From the NCBI RefSeq assembly GCF_000378045.1, contig NZ_KB899112.1, positions 1 to 64,000 of the forward strand: a stretch of 64,000 nt of DNA, written 5' to 3'. The DNA comes from Marinobacterium rhizophilum DSM 18822. GTDB taxonomy: Bacteria; Pseudomonadota; Gammaproteobacteria; Pseudomonadales; Balneatricaceae. Positions within the stretch are counted from its first letter, which is position 1, and every line of letters begins with the position of its first letter. The notes under the pieces were generated by a model. It was not told the DNA's origin. It ran no database searches and worked only from the letters and a program-made list of their open reading frames with translations. The position numbers and the translations under genes were made by a program. Positions 1 through 10,772 of this stretch are shown here, piece after piece.

Positions 1-1002
<1,002 letters not shown>

Positions 1003-1105
1003 TTGTTATGGCAACTGTGCGGGCGATCGGCTGGCGCCAAGCGTATGCGTCCGCGCAGCACACTTGCACCTCGCAATGGCTTTAATTCCGGCCAAGGTAA
1101 AAAAG

Positions 1106-2581
1106 ATGAAACTGAATACTGAAAATTTGCCGTTGCTGCCCGCGCAGGTAAAGCGCCCAGCGTATGACCGCAGTCAGGTCCGTCAGGGCATCGTACATAT
1201 CGGTGTCGGCGGCTTTCACCGCGCCCACGAGGCGGTGTACACCGACATGCTGCTGAACCAGGGTCATGCGGCTGACTGGGGTATCTGTGGCGCGGGGTTG
1301 CGGGCTGAAGACCGCGCCATGCAAAGCGCACTCGCCGGGCAGGACTACCTCTATACTCTGGTTGAGTTGGGCGACGGCGCCGATACAGCCGTCCAGGTGA
1401 TCGGTGCCATTGTTGATTTTGTGCTCGCTGAAGATGGCAGCGAGGCGCTGATTGAGCGGCTCGCGTCCCCCCAAACCCGCATTGTCTCTCTGACCGTAAC
1501 CGAAGGCGGTTACTGCACCGATGACAGTACGGGCAAGTTCAATGCCGGTCTGCCGCAGATTCAGCACGACCTGGCGCACCCGCACAGTCCTAAAACGCTG
1601 TTCGGCTTTTTGGCCGAGGCGCTCATGCGGCGTCGTGATGCCGGCATTGCCCCCTTTACCCTGATGTCCTGTGACAACCTGCCACACAATGGTGATGTTG
1701 CCCGCAACGCGCTGCTTGGATTCTGTGCCCTGCGCGACAAGGCGCTGCACGACTGGGTTGCAGCCAATGTCAGCTTCCCCAATGCGATGGTGGATCGCAT
1801 CACCCCCATGACCAGCGACGGCCATCGCGCCAAGCTGCAGGCGGACACCGGTATCGAAGACCGCTGGCCGGTGGTGGCCGAGCCATTTCTGCAATGGGTA
1901 CTGGAAGACAAATTCTGCAATGGCCGTCCAGAGTGGGAGCGCGTCGGGGTACAGTTCACCGATGATGTGACACCCTATGAGGAAATGAAAATCGGCCTGC
2001 TCAACGGCGCCCATCTGGCCATGGCGTATCTGGGGGCGCTGCTGGGCCATCAGTATGCCCACGAAACCATGCAGGATACCCAGCTGCGACATTACGTGCG
2101 CCGTTACATGGACCAGGACGTGACGCCGCTGCTGGCGGATGTGCCGGGCATCGATCTGACCGAGTACAAGGACACCCTGATCGAGCGCTTTTCCAATACC
2201 GCGATCTGCGATCAGGTCAGCCGGCTCTGTTCCGACGGCTCGTCCAAGTTCCCCAAGTTTGTCCTGCCGACCCTGCTGGGTCAGATCGAGCAGGGCAGGG
2301 CACTGGATCGCACCGCCCTGATTATTGCCGCCTGGTGCCATTACCTGCGTGGCGTGGATGAGCAGGGCAACCCCTACGGGATTCCCGATCCGCGTGCCGC
2401 CTGGCTGCAGAAGGCGATCAGCGATACGGATAATCTGGTGCAGAATTTCCTCGCCCTGGAAGACGTGTTTGGCCGAGTCATCCCGCAGTCCGAGGCCTTT
2501 GTGCAGGCGTTTGCATGCCAGCTTGAGCGCCTGCAGACCCTGGGAGTTCGCGCCACCCTTGATCTGGTTATGGCGGACTGA
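1106..2581 (+). CDS. mtlD: Mannitol/D-arabinitol 2(4)-dehydrogenase, polyol-specific long-chain family
   Basis: Oxidises D-mannitol to fructose and, in homologues, D-arabinitol to D-xylulose with NAD. The 491-residue length matches the Pseudomonas fluorescens enzyme (about 493). The N-terminal Rossmann motif reads IVHIGVGGFHRAH. The catalytic cluster KIGLLNGAH starts with a lysine at residue 295, the same number as the catalytic Lys295 described for the P. fluorescens enzyme, followed by the conserved Asn and His. The ATG at 1106 was chosen because it sits behind an AAGG-type ribosome site and gives the family length; the frame stays open upstream to 950, which would add a non-conserved leader. 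It lies 103 bp behind mtlK and 2 bp before the HAD gene, so it is operonic. Confidence 0.93.
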   Translation: MKLNTENLPLLPAQVKRPAYDRSQVRQGIVHIGVGGFHRAHEAVYTDMLLNQGHAADWGICGAGLRAEDRAMQSALAGQDYLYTLVELGDGADTAVQVIGAIVDFVLAEDGSEALIERLASPQTRIVSLTVTEGGYCTDDSTGKFNAGLPQIQHDLAHPHSPKTLFGFLAEALMRRRDAGIAPFTLMSCDNLPHNGDVARNALLGFCALRDKALHDWVAANVSFPNAMVDRITPMTSDGHRAKLQADTGIEDRWPVVAEPFLQWVLEDKFCNGRPEWERVGVQFTDDVTPYEEMKIGLLNGAHLAMAYLGALLGHQYAHETMQDTQLRHYVRRYMDQDVTPLLADVPGIDLTEYKDTLIERFSNTAICDQVSRLCSDGSSKFPKFVLPTLLGQIEQGRALDRTALIIAAWCHYLRGVDEQGNPYGIPDPRAAWLQKAISDTDNLVQNFLALEDVFGRVIPQSEAFVQAFACQLERLQTLGVRATLDLVMAD

Positions 2582-2583
2582 AC

Positions 2584-3267
2584 ATGCACAGCGGGTCACA
2601 GGCATTTGCGATCTTTGACATGGACGGGTTGCTGATCGATTCCGAACCGCTCTGGCTGGCGACGCAAAAATCGCAACTGCTGGCACTCTACGATCTGGTG
2701 GTGCCAGAGGCTGAACTGCTGGCGTTTCAGGGCACCAGTACGGTGCAGTTCTGCCGCACCATGGCACAGCGCCATCACGAGCACGGCGTAGATGCCGACG
2801 TGCTGCTGGCCGCGATGCTCGAGCGCATGGCCGGGCTTATTGCACACGCAACGCTGATGCCGGGCGCGCAGGCGCTGCTGCAGCGCCTGGCCGAGGCGCA
2901 GGTACCGATGGCCATCGCATCGTCATCGCCGCTGCATTTTATCGAGGCCGTGGTGCATGCCCATGCGCTGCCGGTGTCGGTGTTTGCCTCCGGCCTTGAG
3001 GTGGTGCGCTCCAAGCCCCACCCCGCGGTGTTCGAGTTGGCGGCCGAGCGGCTCGGCAGCGAAGTGCCTGCCCAGTGTTGCGTATGGGAGGATTCGGTCA
3101 ATGGCGTTATCGCCGCCCGGGCCGCCGGCATGCGGGTGATTGCCGTGCCAGACCCTGCGCACTCGAATCCTGCCCAGTTTGCCATTGCGCACCATATACA
3201 TTCATCGCTGCACGACAGCCTGGGTGCGGATGGCCACGTGGCTGTGCTGCATGACGCTATTATTTAA
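2584..3267 (+). CDS. HAD-superfamily sugar-phosphate phosphatase/phosphomutase (HxpB/YniC-like)
   Basis: A 227-residue HAD hydrolase of the beta-phosphoglucomutase / hexitol-phosphatase group. The nucleophile motif FDMDGLLIDSE has its two aspartates at residues 12 and 14. A cap domain is followed by motif II (IASSSP), the motif III lysine (RSKPHPAVFELA) and motif IV (WEDSVNGVIAARAAG). The start codon is 2 bp after the mtlD stop, so it is translated from the same mRNA. Its place between a polyol dehydrogenase and pentose-phosphate genes suggests it removes phosphate from a hexitol or sugar phosphate that would otherwise accumulate. The exact substrate cannot be read from sequence. Confidence 0.85.
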   Translation: MHSGSQAFAIFDMDGLLIDSEPLWLATQKSQLLALYDLVVPEAELLAFQGTSTVQFCRTMAQRHHEHGVDADVLLAAMLERMAGLIAHATLMPGAQALLQRLAEAQVPMAIASSSPLHFIEAVVHAHALPVSVFASGLEVVRSKPHPAVFELAAERLGSEVPAQCCVWEDSVNGVIAARAAGMRVIAVPDPAHSNPAQFAIAHHIHSSLHDSLGADGHVAVLHDAII

Positions 3268-3310
3268 TCTGCCGGATTTATAACGCGCTAATACCTTAAC
3301 GAGGCCTCCG

Positions 3311-4294
3311 ATGTCCAATTTGCTGCAACAACTCAAACAACAGAGCACCGTGGTCGCCGATACCGGTGATTTGGATTCCATTCGCCGCTTTTCGCCGCAG
3401 GATGCCACCACGAACCCGTCGCTGATTCTTCAGGCCGTGCAGTCGGGCAAGTACAATCAACAGGTGCAGGCGATTCTGCACGACGTGCGTGATCACGCCG
3501 GTACGCTGGACGAAGCGGTGGATGAGGCCTGCGACCGTCTGGTGGTGGCCATGGGCGCCATGATCCTGCAACAGGTGCCGGGTCGAGTGTCCACCGAGGT
3601 CAATGCGCGCCTGTCGTTCGATACCCTGGCGAGCCTTGCGAAGGCCCGTCGGCTGATTGAGCTTTATGCCCAGGCGGGTATTCCCCGCGAGCGAATCCTG
3701 ATCAAGCTGGCCGCCACCTGGGAAGGTATTCGCGCCGCCGAGGTGCTGGAGAAAGAGGGCATTCAGTGCAACCTGACACTGATCTTCAGTTTTGCCCAGG
3801 CCCGCGCCTGCGCCGAAGCCGGTGCTTATCTGATTTCACCCTTTGTCGGCCGCATACTCGACTGGTACCGCAAGGCTGACCCGACGCGTAGCTATGCTCC
3901 GGCGGATGAACCCGGTGTGCATTCTGTGCAACGCATTTACCGCTATTTCCGCAGGCTCGAGTACCCCACGGTGGTGATGGGGGCGAGCTTTCGCAACAGC
4001 GGCGAGATTCTGGCGCTGGCCGGATGTGACCGCCTGACCATCAGTCCCAAACTGCTGGACGAGCTGGCCAGTACAGAGGGTGATCTGCAGCCGGTACTGG
4101 CCGACAGCGGTGAGCGCGAAGCACGTCCGGCACCGATCTCGCAGGCACAGTTCCGCTGGGAGATGAACGAAGATGCCATGGCCACCGAAAAGCTGGCCGA
4201 AGGCATTCGCGGGTTTGAGGCCGATCAGCTGAAACTTGAAGCCCTGCTGCGCGAACAGCTGGCCGCAATACAGGCAGCGGGGGGCACGGCATGA
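3311..4294 (+). CDS. tal: Transaldolase (TalB type)
   Basis: Transfers the dihydroxyacetone unit between sedoheptulose-7-P and glyceraldehyde-3-P in the non-oxidative pentose phosphate pathway. At 327 residues it is slightly longer than E. coli TalB (317). The N-terminus [10 protein letters not shown] is typical. The Schiff-base lysine lies in [11 protein letters not shown] at residue 132, the same position as in E. coli TalB. The stop TGA overlaps the ATG of the transketolase gene (ATGA). A transaldolase-transketolase pair inside a polyol operon lets the cell convert xylulose-5-P made by the downstream kinase into glycolytic intermediates. Confidence 0.96.
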   Translation: MSNLLQQLKQQSTVVADTGDLDSIRRFSPQDATTNPSLILQAVQSGKYNQQVQAILHDVRDHAGTLDEAVDEACDRLVVAMGAMILQQVPGRVSTEVNARLSFDTLASLAKARRLIELYAQAGIPRERILIKLAATWEGIRAAEVLEKEGIQCNLTLIFSFAQARACAEAGAYLISPFVGRILDWYRKADPTRSYAPADEPGVHSVQRIYRYFRRLEYPTVVMGASFRNSGEILALAGCDRLTISPKLLDELASTEGDLQPVLADSGEREARPAPISQAQFRWEMNEDAMATEKLAEGIRGFEADQLKLEALLREQLAAIQAAGGTA

Positions 4295-6330
4295 CTGCGC
4301 CCCAGTCGACGTCGGAACTGAGCCGGCGCACCCTGGCCAATGCCTTGCGGGCGCTGAGCATGGATGCGGTGCAGCAGGCGGGTTCCGGTCACCCCGGCGC
4401 GCCCATGGGCATGGCGGATATTGCCGAAGTGCTGTGGCGTAACCACCTCAGGCACAATCCCTCCAATCCCGCCTGGCCTAACCGGGACCGCTTTGTTCTG
4501 TCCAACGGCCATGGCTCCATGCTGCTGTACAGCCTGCTCCATCTGAGCGGCTATGACCTGCCGGTCGAGGAGCTGAAAAACTTCCGCCAGCTGCACTCGC
4601 GCACTCCCGGCCACCCCGAATACGGCTATACGCCGGGGGTCGAGACCACCACCGGTCCGCTCGGGCAGGGGCTGGCCAATGCGGTGGGCATGGCGCTGGC
4701 CGAGCAGACCCTGGCGGCGCAGTTCAACCGCCCCGGCCACGATCTTATCGATCACCACACCTATGCCTTTGTCGGCGATGGCTGCCTGATGGAGGGCATC
4801 TCCCACGAAGTCTGCTCGCTGGCCGGCACCCTGGGCCTGGGCAAGCTGGTTGTGATCTATGACGACAACGGCATCTCCATCGATGGCGAGGTGGACGGCT
4901 GGTTCACCGACGATACGCCGGCCCGTTTTCGCGCCTACGGCTGGCAGGTGATCGAGGCCGTGGACGGTCACGATGCCGCGGCCATAGAGCGTGCCCTGGC
5001 CGAGGCCAAAGGGGATGCCAGCGCACCGACCCTGATCTGCTGCAAGACGACCATCGGTTTCGGCGCGCCCAGCAAGGCCGGCAGCCACGAATGTCACGGT
5101 TCCCCGCTGGGCGCCGCCGAGGTCGCGGCCACCCGCGCGGCACTGGACTGGCCTTACGGGCCCTTCGATGTGCCGCACGCGGTGTATGCCGACTGGAATG
5201 CCCGCGAACGCGGTGCGGCGCTGGAGCTCGACTGGCAGCAGCGCCTTGAGGCGTATCGGGCGCAGCATCCGGTGCTGGCTGCCGAGCTGGAACGCCGTCT
5301 GGCCGGCGAGCTGCCGGCGGACTGGGATCGACTGCGTAACGATTTGATCGAGCACACCCAGCAGGCTGCCCGCACCCAGGCGAGTCGCAAGAGCTCGCAG
5401 CAGGTGCTCGAAGCCCTGGGGCCGGTGCTGCCGGAACTGCTGGGCGGCTCGGCGGATCTGGCACCGTCCAACCTGACCCAGTGGTCGGGCTCGCGATCTC
5501 TCTCGCCGAAGGAGCGAGGCGGCAACTATATCCACTATGGCGTGCGCGAGTTTGGCATGAGCGCCATCATGAACGGTCTGGCGCTGCACGGCGGCTTTAT
5601 TCCCTACGGCGGCACCTTCCTGATGTTTACCGAATATGCCCGCAATGCCGTGCGCATGGCGGCGCTGATGAGGATACGCAACATCTTTGTCTACACCCAT
5701 GACTCCATTGGACTGGGTGAAGACGGTCCGACCCATCAGCCGATCGAGCAGCTGCCAAGCCTGCGCCAGACGCCCAACCTGGATACCTGGCGCCCGTGCG
5801 ACGACACCGAAACCGCGGTGGCCTGGTGCAGCGCCCTGGAACGTACCGAGGGACCAAGCGTCCTGGTGCTGTCGCGCCAGAACCTGCCGGCCGAGGCGCG
5901 CACCCCGGCGCAGCTGCAGGCGATCCGCCGCGGCGGCTATGTACTGCGCGACTGTGACGGGCTGCCTGCGCTGATTCTGCTGGCCACCGGTTCCGAGGTG
6001 GCGCTGGCGCTGGCCGGCGCCGAGGAGCTGACGGCCGCGGGTGTGGCGGTCAGGGTGGTATCACTGCCCTGTATCGAGCGCTTTGATCGTGAGGACCAGG
6101 CTTATCGGGATGCGGTGTTGCCGCCGCGCGTGCGGGCGAGGCTGGCGATCGAACTGGCACAGCCGGATGGCTGGTATCGTTATGTTGGTCTGGATGGCGC
6201 CGTCATGGGCATGCGCACCTTCGGCGAATCGGCCCCGGCCGAGGATCTGATGCGGCATTTCGGCTTTACCGTGCAACGGCTGGTTGAAACGGCGCAAGCC
6301 GTGCTGGCGAAGCAGACGACGGGGCTGTAG
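4291..6330 (+). CDS. tkt: Transketolase
   Basis: Thiamine-diphosphate enzyme that moves two-carbon units between xylulose-5-P and aldose phosphates. The 679 residues match the family (about 660-680). The N-terminal substrate/TPP site [19 protein letters not shown] is followed by the TPP-Mg motif [12 protein letters not shown] and the DDNGISIDG segment. The pyrimidine-binding domain contains [15 protein letters not shown]. It overlaps the transaldolase stop by four bases and ends two bases before the kinase start, so the three genes are probably translationally coupled. It is probably a second, pathway-dedicated copy in addition to a housekeeping transketolase elsewhere; that is an inference from the operon context. 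Confidence 0.97.
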   Translation: MTAPQSTSELSRRTLANALRALSMDAVQQAGSGHPGAPMGMADIAEVLWRNHLRHNPSNPAWPNRDRFVLSNGHGSMLLYSLLHLSGYDLPVEELKNFRQLHSRTPGHPEYGYTPGVETTTGPLGQGLANAVGMALAEQTLAAQFNRPGHDLIDHHTYAFVGDGCLMEGISHEVCSLAGTLGLGKLVVIYDDNGISIDGEVDGWFTDDTPARFRAYGWQVIEAVDGHDAAAIERALAEAKGDASAPTLICCKTTIGFGAPSKAGSHECHGSPLGAAEVAATRAALDWPYGPFDVPHAVYADWNARERGAALELDWQQRLEAYRAQHPVLAAELERRLAGELPADWDRLRNDLIEHTQQAARTQASRKSSQQVLEALGPVLPELLGGSADLAPSNLTQWSGSRSLSPKERGGNYIHYGVREFGMSAIMNGLALHGGFIPYGGTFLMFTEYARNAVRMAALMRIRNIFVYTHDSIGLGEDGPTHQPIEQLPSLRQTPNLDTWRPCDDTETAVAWCSALERTEGPSVLVLSRQNLPAEARTPAQLQAIRRGGYVLRDCDGLPALILLATGSEVALALAGAEELTAAGVAVRVVSLPCIERFDREDQAYRDAVLPPRVRARLAIELAQPDGWYRYVGLDGAVMGMRTFGESAPAEDLMRHFGFTVQRLVETAQAVLAKQTTGL

Positions 6331-6332
6331 CT

Positions 6333-7850
6333 ATGAGTCACGGCATAAATCAGGGCATGTATCTGGGGATTGATTGCGGCACCCAGGGGACCAAAGTGGT
6401 GATTCTGGACGCCGAGCAGGGCCATATTCGGGGCGAAGGCTATGCACCGCATGCGCTGATCAGCGAGGCGAACGGGCGGCGCGAGCAGGATCCCCAGTGG
6501 TGGATCGACGCCTTTGAGCAGGCGTACCGCCAGGCACTGGCGCAATCTTGTATCGACAGCCAGGCCATTCGTGGCATCGGTGTATCCGGACAGCAGCATG
6601 GCCTGGTGGTACTGGATGCCAGCGGGGCGGTGATCCGCCCGGCCAAGCTGTGGTGCGATACGGAGACGGCACCGCAAAATGCGCAGCTGTTGGCCCAGCT
6701 TGGCGGCGCTGATGGCTGCAGGGCGAAGCTTGGGCTGGAGCTGGCCACCGGTTATACGCTGTCCAAGCTGCTCTGGCTCAAACAGCATGAGCCTGAAGCC
6801 TTTGAGCGTATCGCGCATATCCTTTTGCCCCACGACTACCTCAACTACTGGCTGACCGGCGCGATCGCTGCCGAGTACGGTGATGCCTCGGGCACGGGCT
6901 ATTTCGATGTACGCACCAGGCGCTGGGCACCTGACGTGCTGGCGCTGATTGCACCGGATGGCCGACTGGAGCGGGCCCTGCCGCCGTTACGTGAAGCGCA
7001 TGAGGCGGTGGGTCTGGTGAGACCCGAGGTCGCCGCGCGGCTCGGACTGGGGCAGCAGGTGCGGGTGTCCAGTGGGGGTGGAGACAATATGATGGGGGCT
7101 ATCGGTACCGGTAATATTACGGACGGCATAGTCACCCTGAGTCTGGGTACCTCCGGCACTGTGTATGCCTGTACCCATCAGGCCCCGGCAGAGACGGCCG
7201 GGGGGCTGGCAGCCTTTTGTTCGTCCAGTAACGCCTGGCTGCCGCTTATCTGCACCATGAACCTGACCTCTGCAGCCAACGCGGTACGACAGCTGTTTGG
7301 TTTTGACCTTGACCAGTTCAATATCCAGGCGGCACAAGCGCCTATCGGTTGTGATGGCATTACGTTGCTGCCGTTTCTGAATGGCGAGCGGGTGCCGGCC
7401 CTGCCGGATGCCAGTGGCAGCATGCTGGGGCTCAACATGCAGAACCTGACGCCGGCCAACCTGTGCCGTGCGGTGCTTGAAGGCACCAGCTTTGGCCTGC
7501 GCTACGGGTTGGAGCTGATGCGCGCGGCGGGTATCGAGGTACGGCAGGTACGCCTGATCGGCGGCGGGGCTAAAAGCGCCCTCTGGCGCCAGATGGTGGC
7601 GGACATCATGAATGCGCCGGTGATCTGTCCGCGTATCGGTGAGGCCGCGGCACTGGGGGGAGCTATCCAGGCGCTCTGGTGTGACAGTCTGGCGCGCGGG
7701 CAGGATGTCTCGCTGCAAGCGTTGTGCGAGCGCTACGTGGAGCTGGATGAAACCAGTGCGCTGAACCCGTCGCCGGCGGCGGTCAAGGCATACCAAACGG
7801 CCTACGACCTGTACCGCCGCCGACTGGATAGTCTGCACCCCGGCGCCTGA
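6333..7850 (+). CDS. mtlY: Xylulokinase (FGGY family)
   Basis: Phosphorylates D-xylulose, the product of D-arabinitol oxidation, to xylulose-5-phosphate. The N-terminal phosphate-binding motif is YLGIDCGTQGTKVVI; GVSGQQHGLVVLD and the C-terminal GGGAKSALWRQMVADI are also typical of xylulokinase. It has 505 residues. A second in-frame ATG at 6357 would give a protein beginning MYLGIDCG, which matches E. coli XylB better; neither start has a strong ribosome site, so the first eight residues are uncertain. It is last in the polyol operon. Equivalent to mtlY of Pseudomonas and xylB of enteric bacteria. Confidence 0.94.
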   Translation: MSHGINQGMYLGIDCGTQGTKVVILDAEQGHIRGEGYAPHALISEANGRREQDPQWWIDAFEQAYRQALAQSCIDSQAIRGIGVSGQQHGLVVLDASGAVIRPAKLWCDTETAPQNAQLLAQLGGADGCRAKLGLELATGYTLSKLLWLKQHEPEAFERIAHILLPHDYLNYWLTGAIAAEYGDASGTGYFDVRTRRWAPDVLALIAPDGRLERALPPLREAHEAVGLVRPEVAARLGLGQQVRVSSGGGDNMMGAIGTGNITDGIVTLSLGTSGTVYACTHQAPAETAGGLAAFCSSSNAWLPLICTMNLTSAANAVRQLFGFDLDQFNIQAAQAPIGCDGITLLPFLNGERVPALPDASGSMLGLNMQNLTPANLCRAVLEGTSFGLRYGLELMRAAGIEVRQVRLIGGGAKSALWRQMVADIMNAPVICPRIGEAAALGGAIQALWCDSLARGQDVSLQALCERYVELDETSALNPSPAAVKAYQTAYDLYRRRLDSLHPGA

Positions 7851-7858
7851 CCGGGGTG
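7836..7858 (+). terminator. Stem-loop at the end of the polyol operon
   Basis: CACCCCGG pairs perfectly with CCGGGGTG across a 7-base loop that contains the mtlY stop codon. No U-run follows, so it is a weak candidate terminator or an mRNA 3'-end stabiliser between two convergent genes. Confidence 0.4.
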
Positions 7859-7893
7859 GCGAAACGGTCCCTTCCTCAAGCCGTTCGAGCTGC

Positions 7894-8544
7894 TCAGCGG
7901 ATCGCTTCGACCTGTAGCTGCGCGTGCAGCAGGGCTGCAAAATCCTCGGGCCGGCCGTAAAAATGACTGTGATCCAGCCGGGACAGCTGGTGACCCCGTT
8001 GCAGCACGAAGGTCGGGTAGCCCCCGGCACCGGTACGGGTCATCAGGTCGCGCGTCTGCGCCAGGTGATCGTCGACACCGGTATCGAGCCAGGCGGTGAG
8101 GGCGCGCTCGAATGCCGGCGCCGACAACCCGAGGGACTGCGCCAGCTGTTGCAGGCAGCTCGGCTCGCTCACCCGCAGTCCGTGCCGATAGTGTGCCTGC
8201 TGTATCGCAGCAAGCATCGCCACGGCGCGATCCGGTTCGAGCTGTGCCACGGCCAGGATGGCCGCGATCAGCGGGGGCGAGTGTAACCGCGTGGCAGGGT
8301 CGTTCAGCAGGCCCTGCAGGTAGGGATCCCCAAAGGTCTGGCCGCTGAGGCGGGCAATGCGGGCATCGTGCTCGCGGATATGCGTGGCAAGCCCGGGTGT
8401 TATCTGCTGGTTCATAAAAAGCCCGCCGCCGTGCAAGATGACCGGTAGCTTCGGCAGGCGCCTTGTTACTGCCTCGAGCAGCGGGGCGGCGGCGTAGCAC
8501 CAGCCGCACATGGGGTCATAGAGATAATGCAGCTGTGTATTCAT
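7894..8544 (-). CDS. DsbA-family thioredoxin-fold protein (FrnE/COG3531-like)
   Basis: A 216-residue cytoplasmic thioredoxin-fold protein with a helical insert. The redox motif CGWC is at residues 13-16 in the segment YDPMCGWCYAAAPLL; no signal peptide is present. The family is annotated as DsbA-like or FrnE-like oxidoreductase with poorly known substrates. The ATG at 8544 was chosen because it directly precedes the conserved strand; the frame is open to 8661 but that extension overlaps the neighbouring gene. It is convergent with the polyol operon and just downstream of the reductase gene on the same strand. Confidence 0.85.
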   Translation of the reverse strand: MNTQLHYLYDPMCGWCYAAAPLLEAVTRRLPKLPVILHGGGLFMNQQITPGLATHIREHDARIARLSGQTFGDPYLQGLLNDPATRLHSPPLIAAILAVAQLEPDRAVAMLAAIQQAHYRHGLRVSEPSCLQQLAQSLGLSAPAFERALTAWLDTGVDDHLAQTRDLMTRTGAGGYPTFVLQRGHQLSRLDHSHFYGRPEDFAALLHAQLQVEAIR

Positions 8545-8554
8545 GCGTGATGGC

Positions 8555-9193
8555 TCAGTAAGCGACGCTAAAGCGTCGACGGTGGTGGACCGGGCTTTCC
8601 AGCTCGTCGAGCATCGCCACCGCATAGTCCTCGACCGATATTCGGCTCTGGCCCTGGTCATCGATCAGCAACTGATCGCCGCCGAGCCGGAACCGCCCGG
8701 TGCGCTCGCCCGGCGCGATCACGGCGGCCGGTGACAGCATGCTCCAGTCCAGCTCCGCTTCATCACGCAGCAGCGCAAGCGCGGTGCGTGCACCCTCGGC
8801 CGTTGCCCGGTACTCGGGTGGGAACTCCGGCGTATCGAGCAGCTGCACGCCGGTGGCGACCTCCAGACTGCCGGCACCTCCCACTACCAGCAGCCGGGGC
8901 ACGCCGGCCGCCTTGGTGGCCGCGATGATCGAGCGGATGCCACGCTCGTAGTAGGCCTGCACAGCGTCCTGAGCGTGGCCGCTGAACGCACTGATCACGA
9001 TGTCCTGGCCGCTGAGCTGGCGGGTCAGGGTGCCGGTATCCATCACGTCGGTTTTCACGCCGTTCAAGCCACGCGCTGTGGCCAGCTTTTCTGGCCGGCC
9101 GACCAGGGCCTTGACCTGGTGTCCGCGTTGCAGGGCTTCGTACAGCAGCGCCGAACCAATAAATCCGCTGGCGCCGATCAGGGCAATATTCAT
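8555..9193 (-). CDS. NAD(P)-dependent epimerase/reductase-like protein (YwnB/Rrf2-linked type)
   Basis: A 212-residue atypical short-chain dehydrogenase/NmrA-like protein. The Rossmann motif GASGFIGSALLYEA at the N-terminus binds NAD(P). The family often responds to quinones or acts as a reductase; no substrate can be inferred here. The start MNIALIGA at 9193 has GGAG nine bases upstream; the GTG at 9208 would add five residues and is less likely. It is divergent from a LysR-type regulator across a 117-bp gap, the classic arrangement of a LysR gene and its target. Confidence 0.85.
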   Translation of the reverse strand: MNIALIGASGFIGSALLYEALQRGHQVKALVGRPEKLATARGLNGVKTDVMDTGTLTRQLSGQDIVISAFSGHAQDAVQAYYERGIRSIIAATKAAGVPRLLVVGGAGSLEVATGVQLLDTPEFPPEYRATAEGARTALALLRDEAELDWSMLSPAAVIAPGERTGRFRLGGDQLLIDDQGQSRISVEDYAVAMLDELESPVHHRRRFSVAY

Positions 9194-9310
9194 CTGGTAA
9201 ATCTCCACAATCAGTAAGACAGGAATCGAATTGTAGAGACTATGATTGATTTGATAATCACCACTAAATATAAATGACTGTTATCGAATCATTAACAATA
9301 GGGGCTTCAG
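9194..9310. promoter_or_regulatory. Divergent promoter region between reductase and LysR gene
   Basis: AT-rich 117-bp spacer between divergent genes. It contains related segments (TTGATAATCA near 9250 and TTATCGAATCATTAA near 9282) that could be LysR contact points. No site can be assigned with certainty. Confidence 0.4.
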
Positions 9311-10240
9311 GTGACGATCGTTAAAACTCCGGATCTCAACAGTCTGACGGTCTTCGTCACCGTGGCTGAAGCGGGTGGCTTTACGGCCGCCGCGCAGCGC
9401 CTGGGTGTCGCCAAGGGCAGGGTCAGCCTGCAGATCAGCCGGCTCGAAAAGGCCCTTGGCGTACAACTGTTCCATCGCACCACCCGTCAGGTGTCGCTGA
9501 CCCGGGCCGGGGAAAGCTTGCTGGCGGAATCAGGTCCCTTGCTGAACGGCCTTCAGAACGTACTGGAGGAGGCCGGACGCAAGAGTGCAGAGCTTCGCGG
9601 GGTGCTCAGAATAAGCGCTCCGGTCGATTTCGCCGTACAAACCCTGGCACCGCTGGTGAGCGCGTTTGCCCGGTTGCATCCCGGGCTGCAGCTCGAGCTC
9701 TGCTCGAGCGACCGTATACTCGACCCGGTGCGTGAAGGCATCGATGTCTCTTTCCGTGTGGGCTGGTTGCAGGACTCGACGCAACGGGCGGTCAAGCTGG
9801 GGGACTTCGATCAGTACCTGGTGGCGGCGCCATCCTATCTGGCGCGCGCCGGCAAGCCGGTAACCCCGGGGCAGATCGCTGGCCACGCCTGGCTGGCCCT
9901 GACCCTGCTGCGCTCGCCGTTGACCTGGACATTCGAGGCCGCCGATGGGACATCGGAGCGGGTTCAGCTGCAGTCGGCGCTGAGAGTGGATTCGGCGACC
10001 GTGCTGCGTGCGCTGTTGCAGGAGGGGGCGGGTCTCTCGGTAATGGATCAGCCCAGTGCTCAGCAGGCACTTGACGCTGGCCGGCTGGTGCGGCTGCTGA
10101 AGGACTGGTCGCTGCCAAGGGGGGGGATCTATGCGGTCTACCCGCCGGGTCGATACGCGTCGGTGAAATCGCATGCCTTTGTGGACTTTTGCCGCCGGTC
10201 CCTGGCACCCGCCCCCTCAGGTGGGGTGGAAGCCGTCTGA
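9311..10240 (+). CDS. LysR-family transcriptional regulator
   Basis: A 309-residue regulator with an N-terminal winged helix-turn-helix (TAAAQRLGVAKGRVSLQISR) and a C-terminal LysR effector-binding domain. It starts at GTG 9311 behind AGGGGC; the leading residues MTIVKTPDLNSL match the family N-terminus. It is divergent from the NAD(P)-binding reductase gene and is its likely regulator. Its stop overlaps, on the opposite strand, the end of the cyclic-nucleotide-binding gene by 24 bp. Confidence 0.93.
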   Translation: MTIVKTPDLNSLTVFVTVAEAGGFTAAAQRLGVAKGRVSLQISRLEKALGVQLFHRTTRQVSLTRAGESLLAESGPLLNGLQNVLEEAGRKSAELRGVLRISAPVDFAVQTLAPLVSAFARLHPGLQLELCSSDRILDPVREGIDVSFRVGWLQDSTQRAVKLGDFDQYLVAAPSYLARAGKPVTPGQIAGHAWLALTLLRSPLTWTFEAADGTSERVQLQSALRVDSATVLRALLQEGAGLSVMDQPSAQQALDAGRLVRLLKDWSLPRGGIYAVYPPGRYASVKSHAFVDFCRRSLAPAPSGGVEAV

Positions 10241-10699
10241 TTCGTGCAGGACACTGGCGCGGAACAGCAGGTCGTTGACATCCCGCAGGCGGCGGCTCAG
10301 TTCGCGGCCCAGGTTCATGTAAATCATCGTGAACTGGGCCGGGTCCTTGCTGTAGAGCTCCTGCAGGTCGGAGGCGGAGAGCTCGATCGCCGTGCAGGCT
10401 TCCAGCGCCCTTACGCTGGCGCTGCGTGGGCAAAAGTCGATCAAGGCCATTTCGCCGAAGCAGTCGCCCTGGCCCATGGTACTGATGCAGTAATCCTGAC
10501 CTTTCCAGTGGCGCAGAATTTCCACCTTGCCGCGCTCCAGCACGTAAAGTTCTTCGGCCTTGTCGCCTTCACGGAAAAAATATTCTCCGGCCTCGCGGGT
10601 CTGGATGCGGGTGCGTTGCAGCAGGAATTCCAGTACCTCGTCGGTAATGCCGCCGAAGATCGGCATCTGCTGTAACAGGGCGAGTCGAGTGTCGTTCAT
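10217..10699 (-). CDS. Cyclic nucleotide-binding domain protein without DNA-binding domain
   Basis: A 160-residue protein consisting essentially of one CRP-like cyclic nucleotide-binding domain. The phosphate-binding cassette is recognisable as FGEMALIDFCPRSASVRA, with the conserved Glu and Arg. No helix-turn-helix follows, so it is a stand-alone sensor rather than a transcription factor. The start is the ATG at 10699 (MNDTRLALL); the frame continues to 10750 but the extra residues are Cys/His/Arg-rich and not family-like. It lies just downstream, on the same strand, of a metallo-beta-lactamase-fold hydrolase of a group that includes phosphodiesterases, which suggests a joint role in nucleotide signalling (inference). 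Confidence 0.85.
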   Translation of the reverse strand: MNDTRLALLQQMPIFGGITDEVLEFLLQRTRIQTREAGEYFFREGDKAEELYVLERGKVEILRHWKGQDYCISTMGQGDCFGEMALIDFCPRSASVRALEACTAIELSASDLQELYSKDPAQFTMIYMNLGRELSRRLRDVNDLLFRASVLHESDGFHPT

Positions 10700-10772
10700 G
10701 GCGTTGTTCCCATGCATGCATCTGGGATGCTTGCTGCGTTGGTTACACACAGGGTGCGGCGGGTCTCAAGGG

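Noticed and set aside
1082-2767. 561-codon minus-strand frame opposite mtlD
   Set aside because: It is the antisense shadow of a conserved, GC-rich gene with confirmed catalytic residues.
4225-5736. 503-codon minus-strand frame opposite transketolase
   Set aside because: Antisense shadow; the transketolase motifs on the plus strand are intact.
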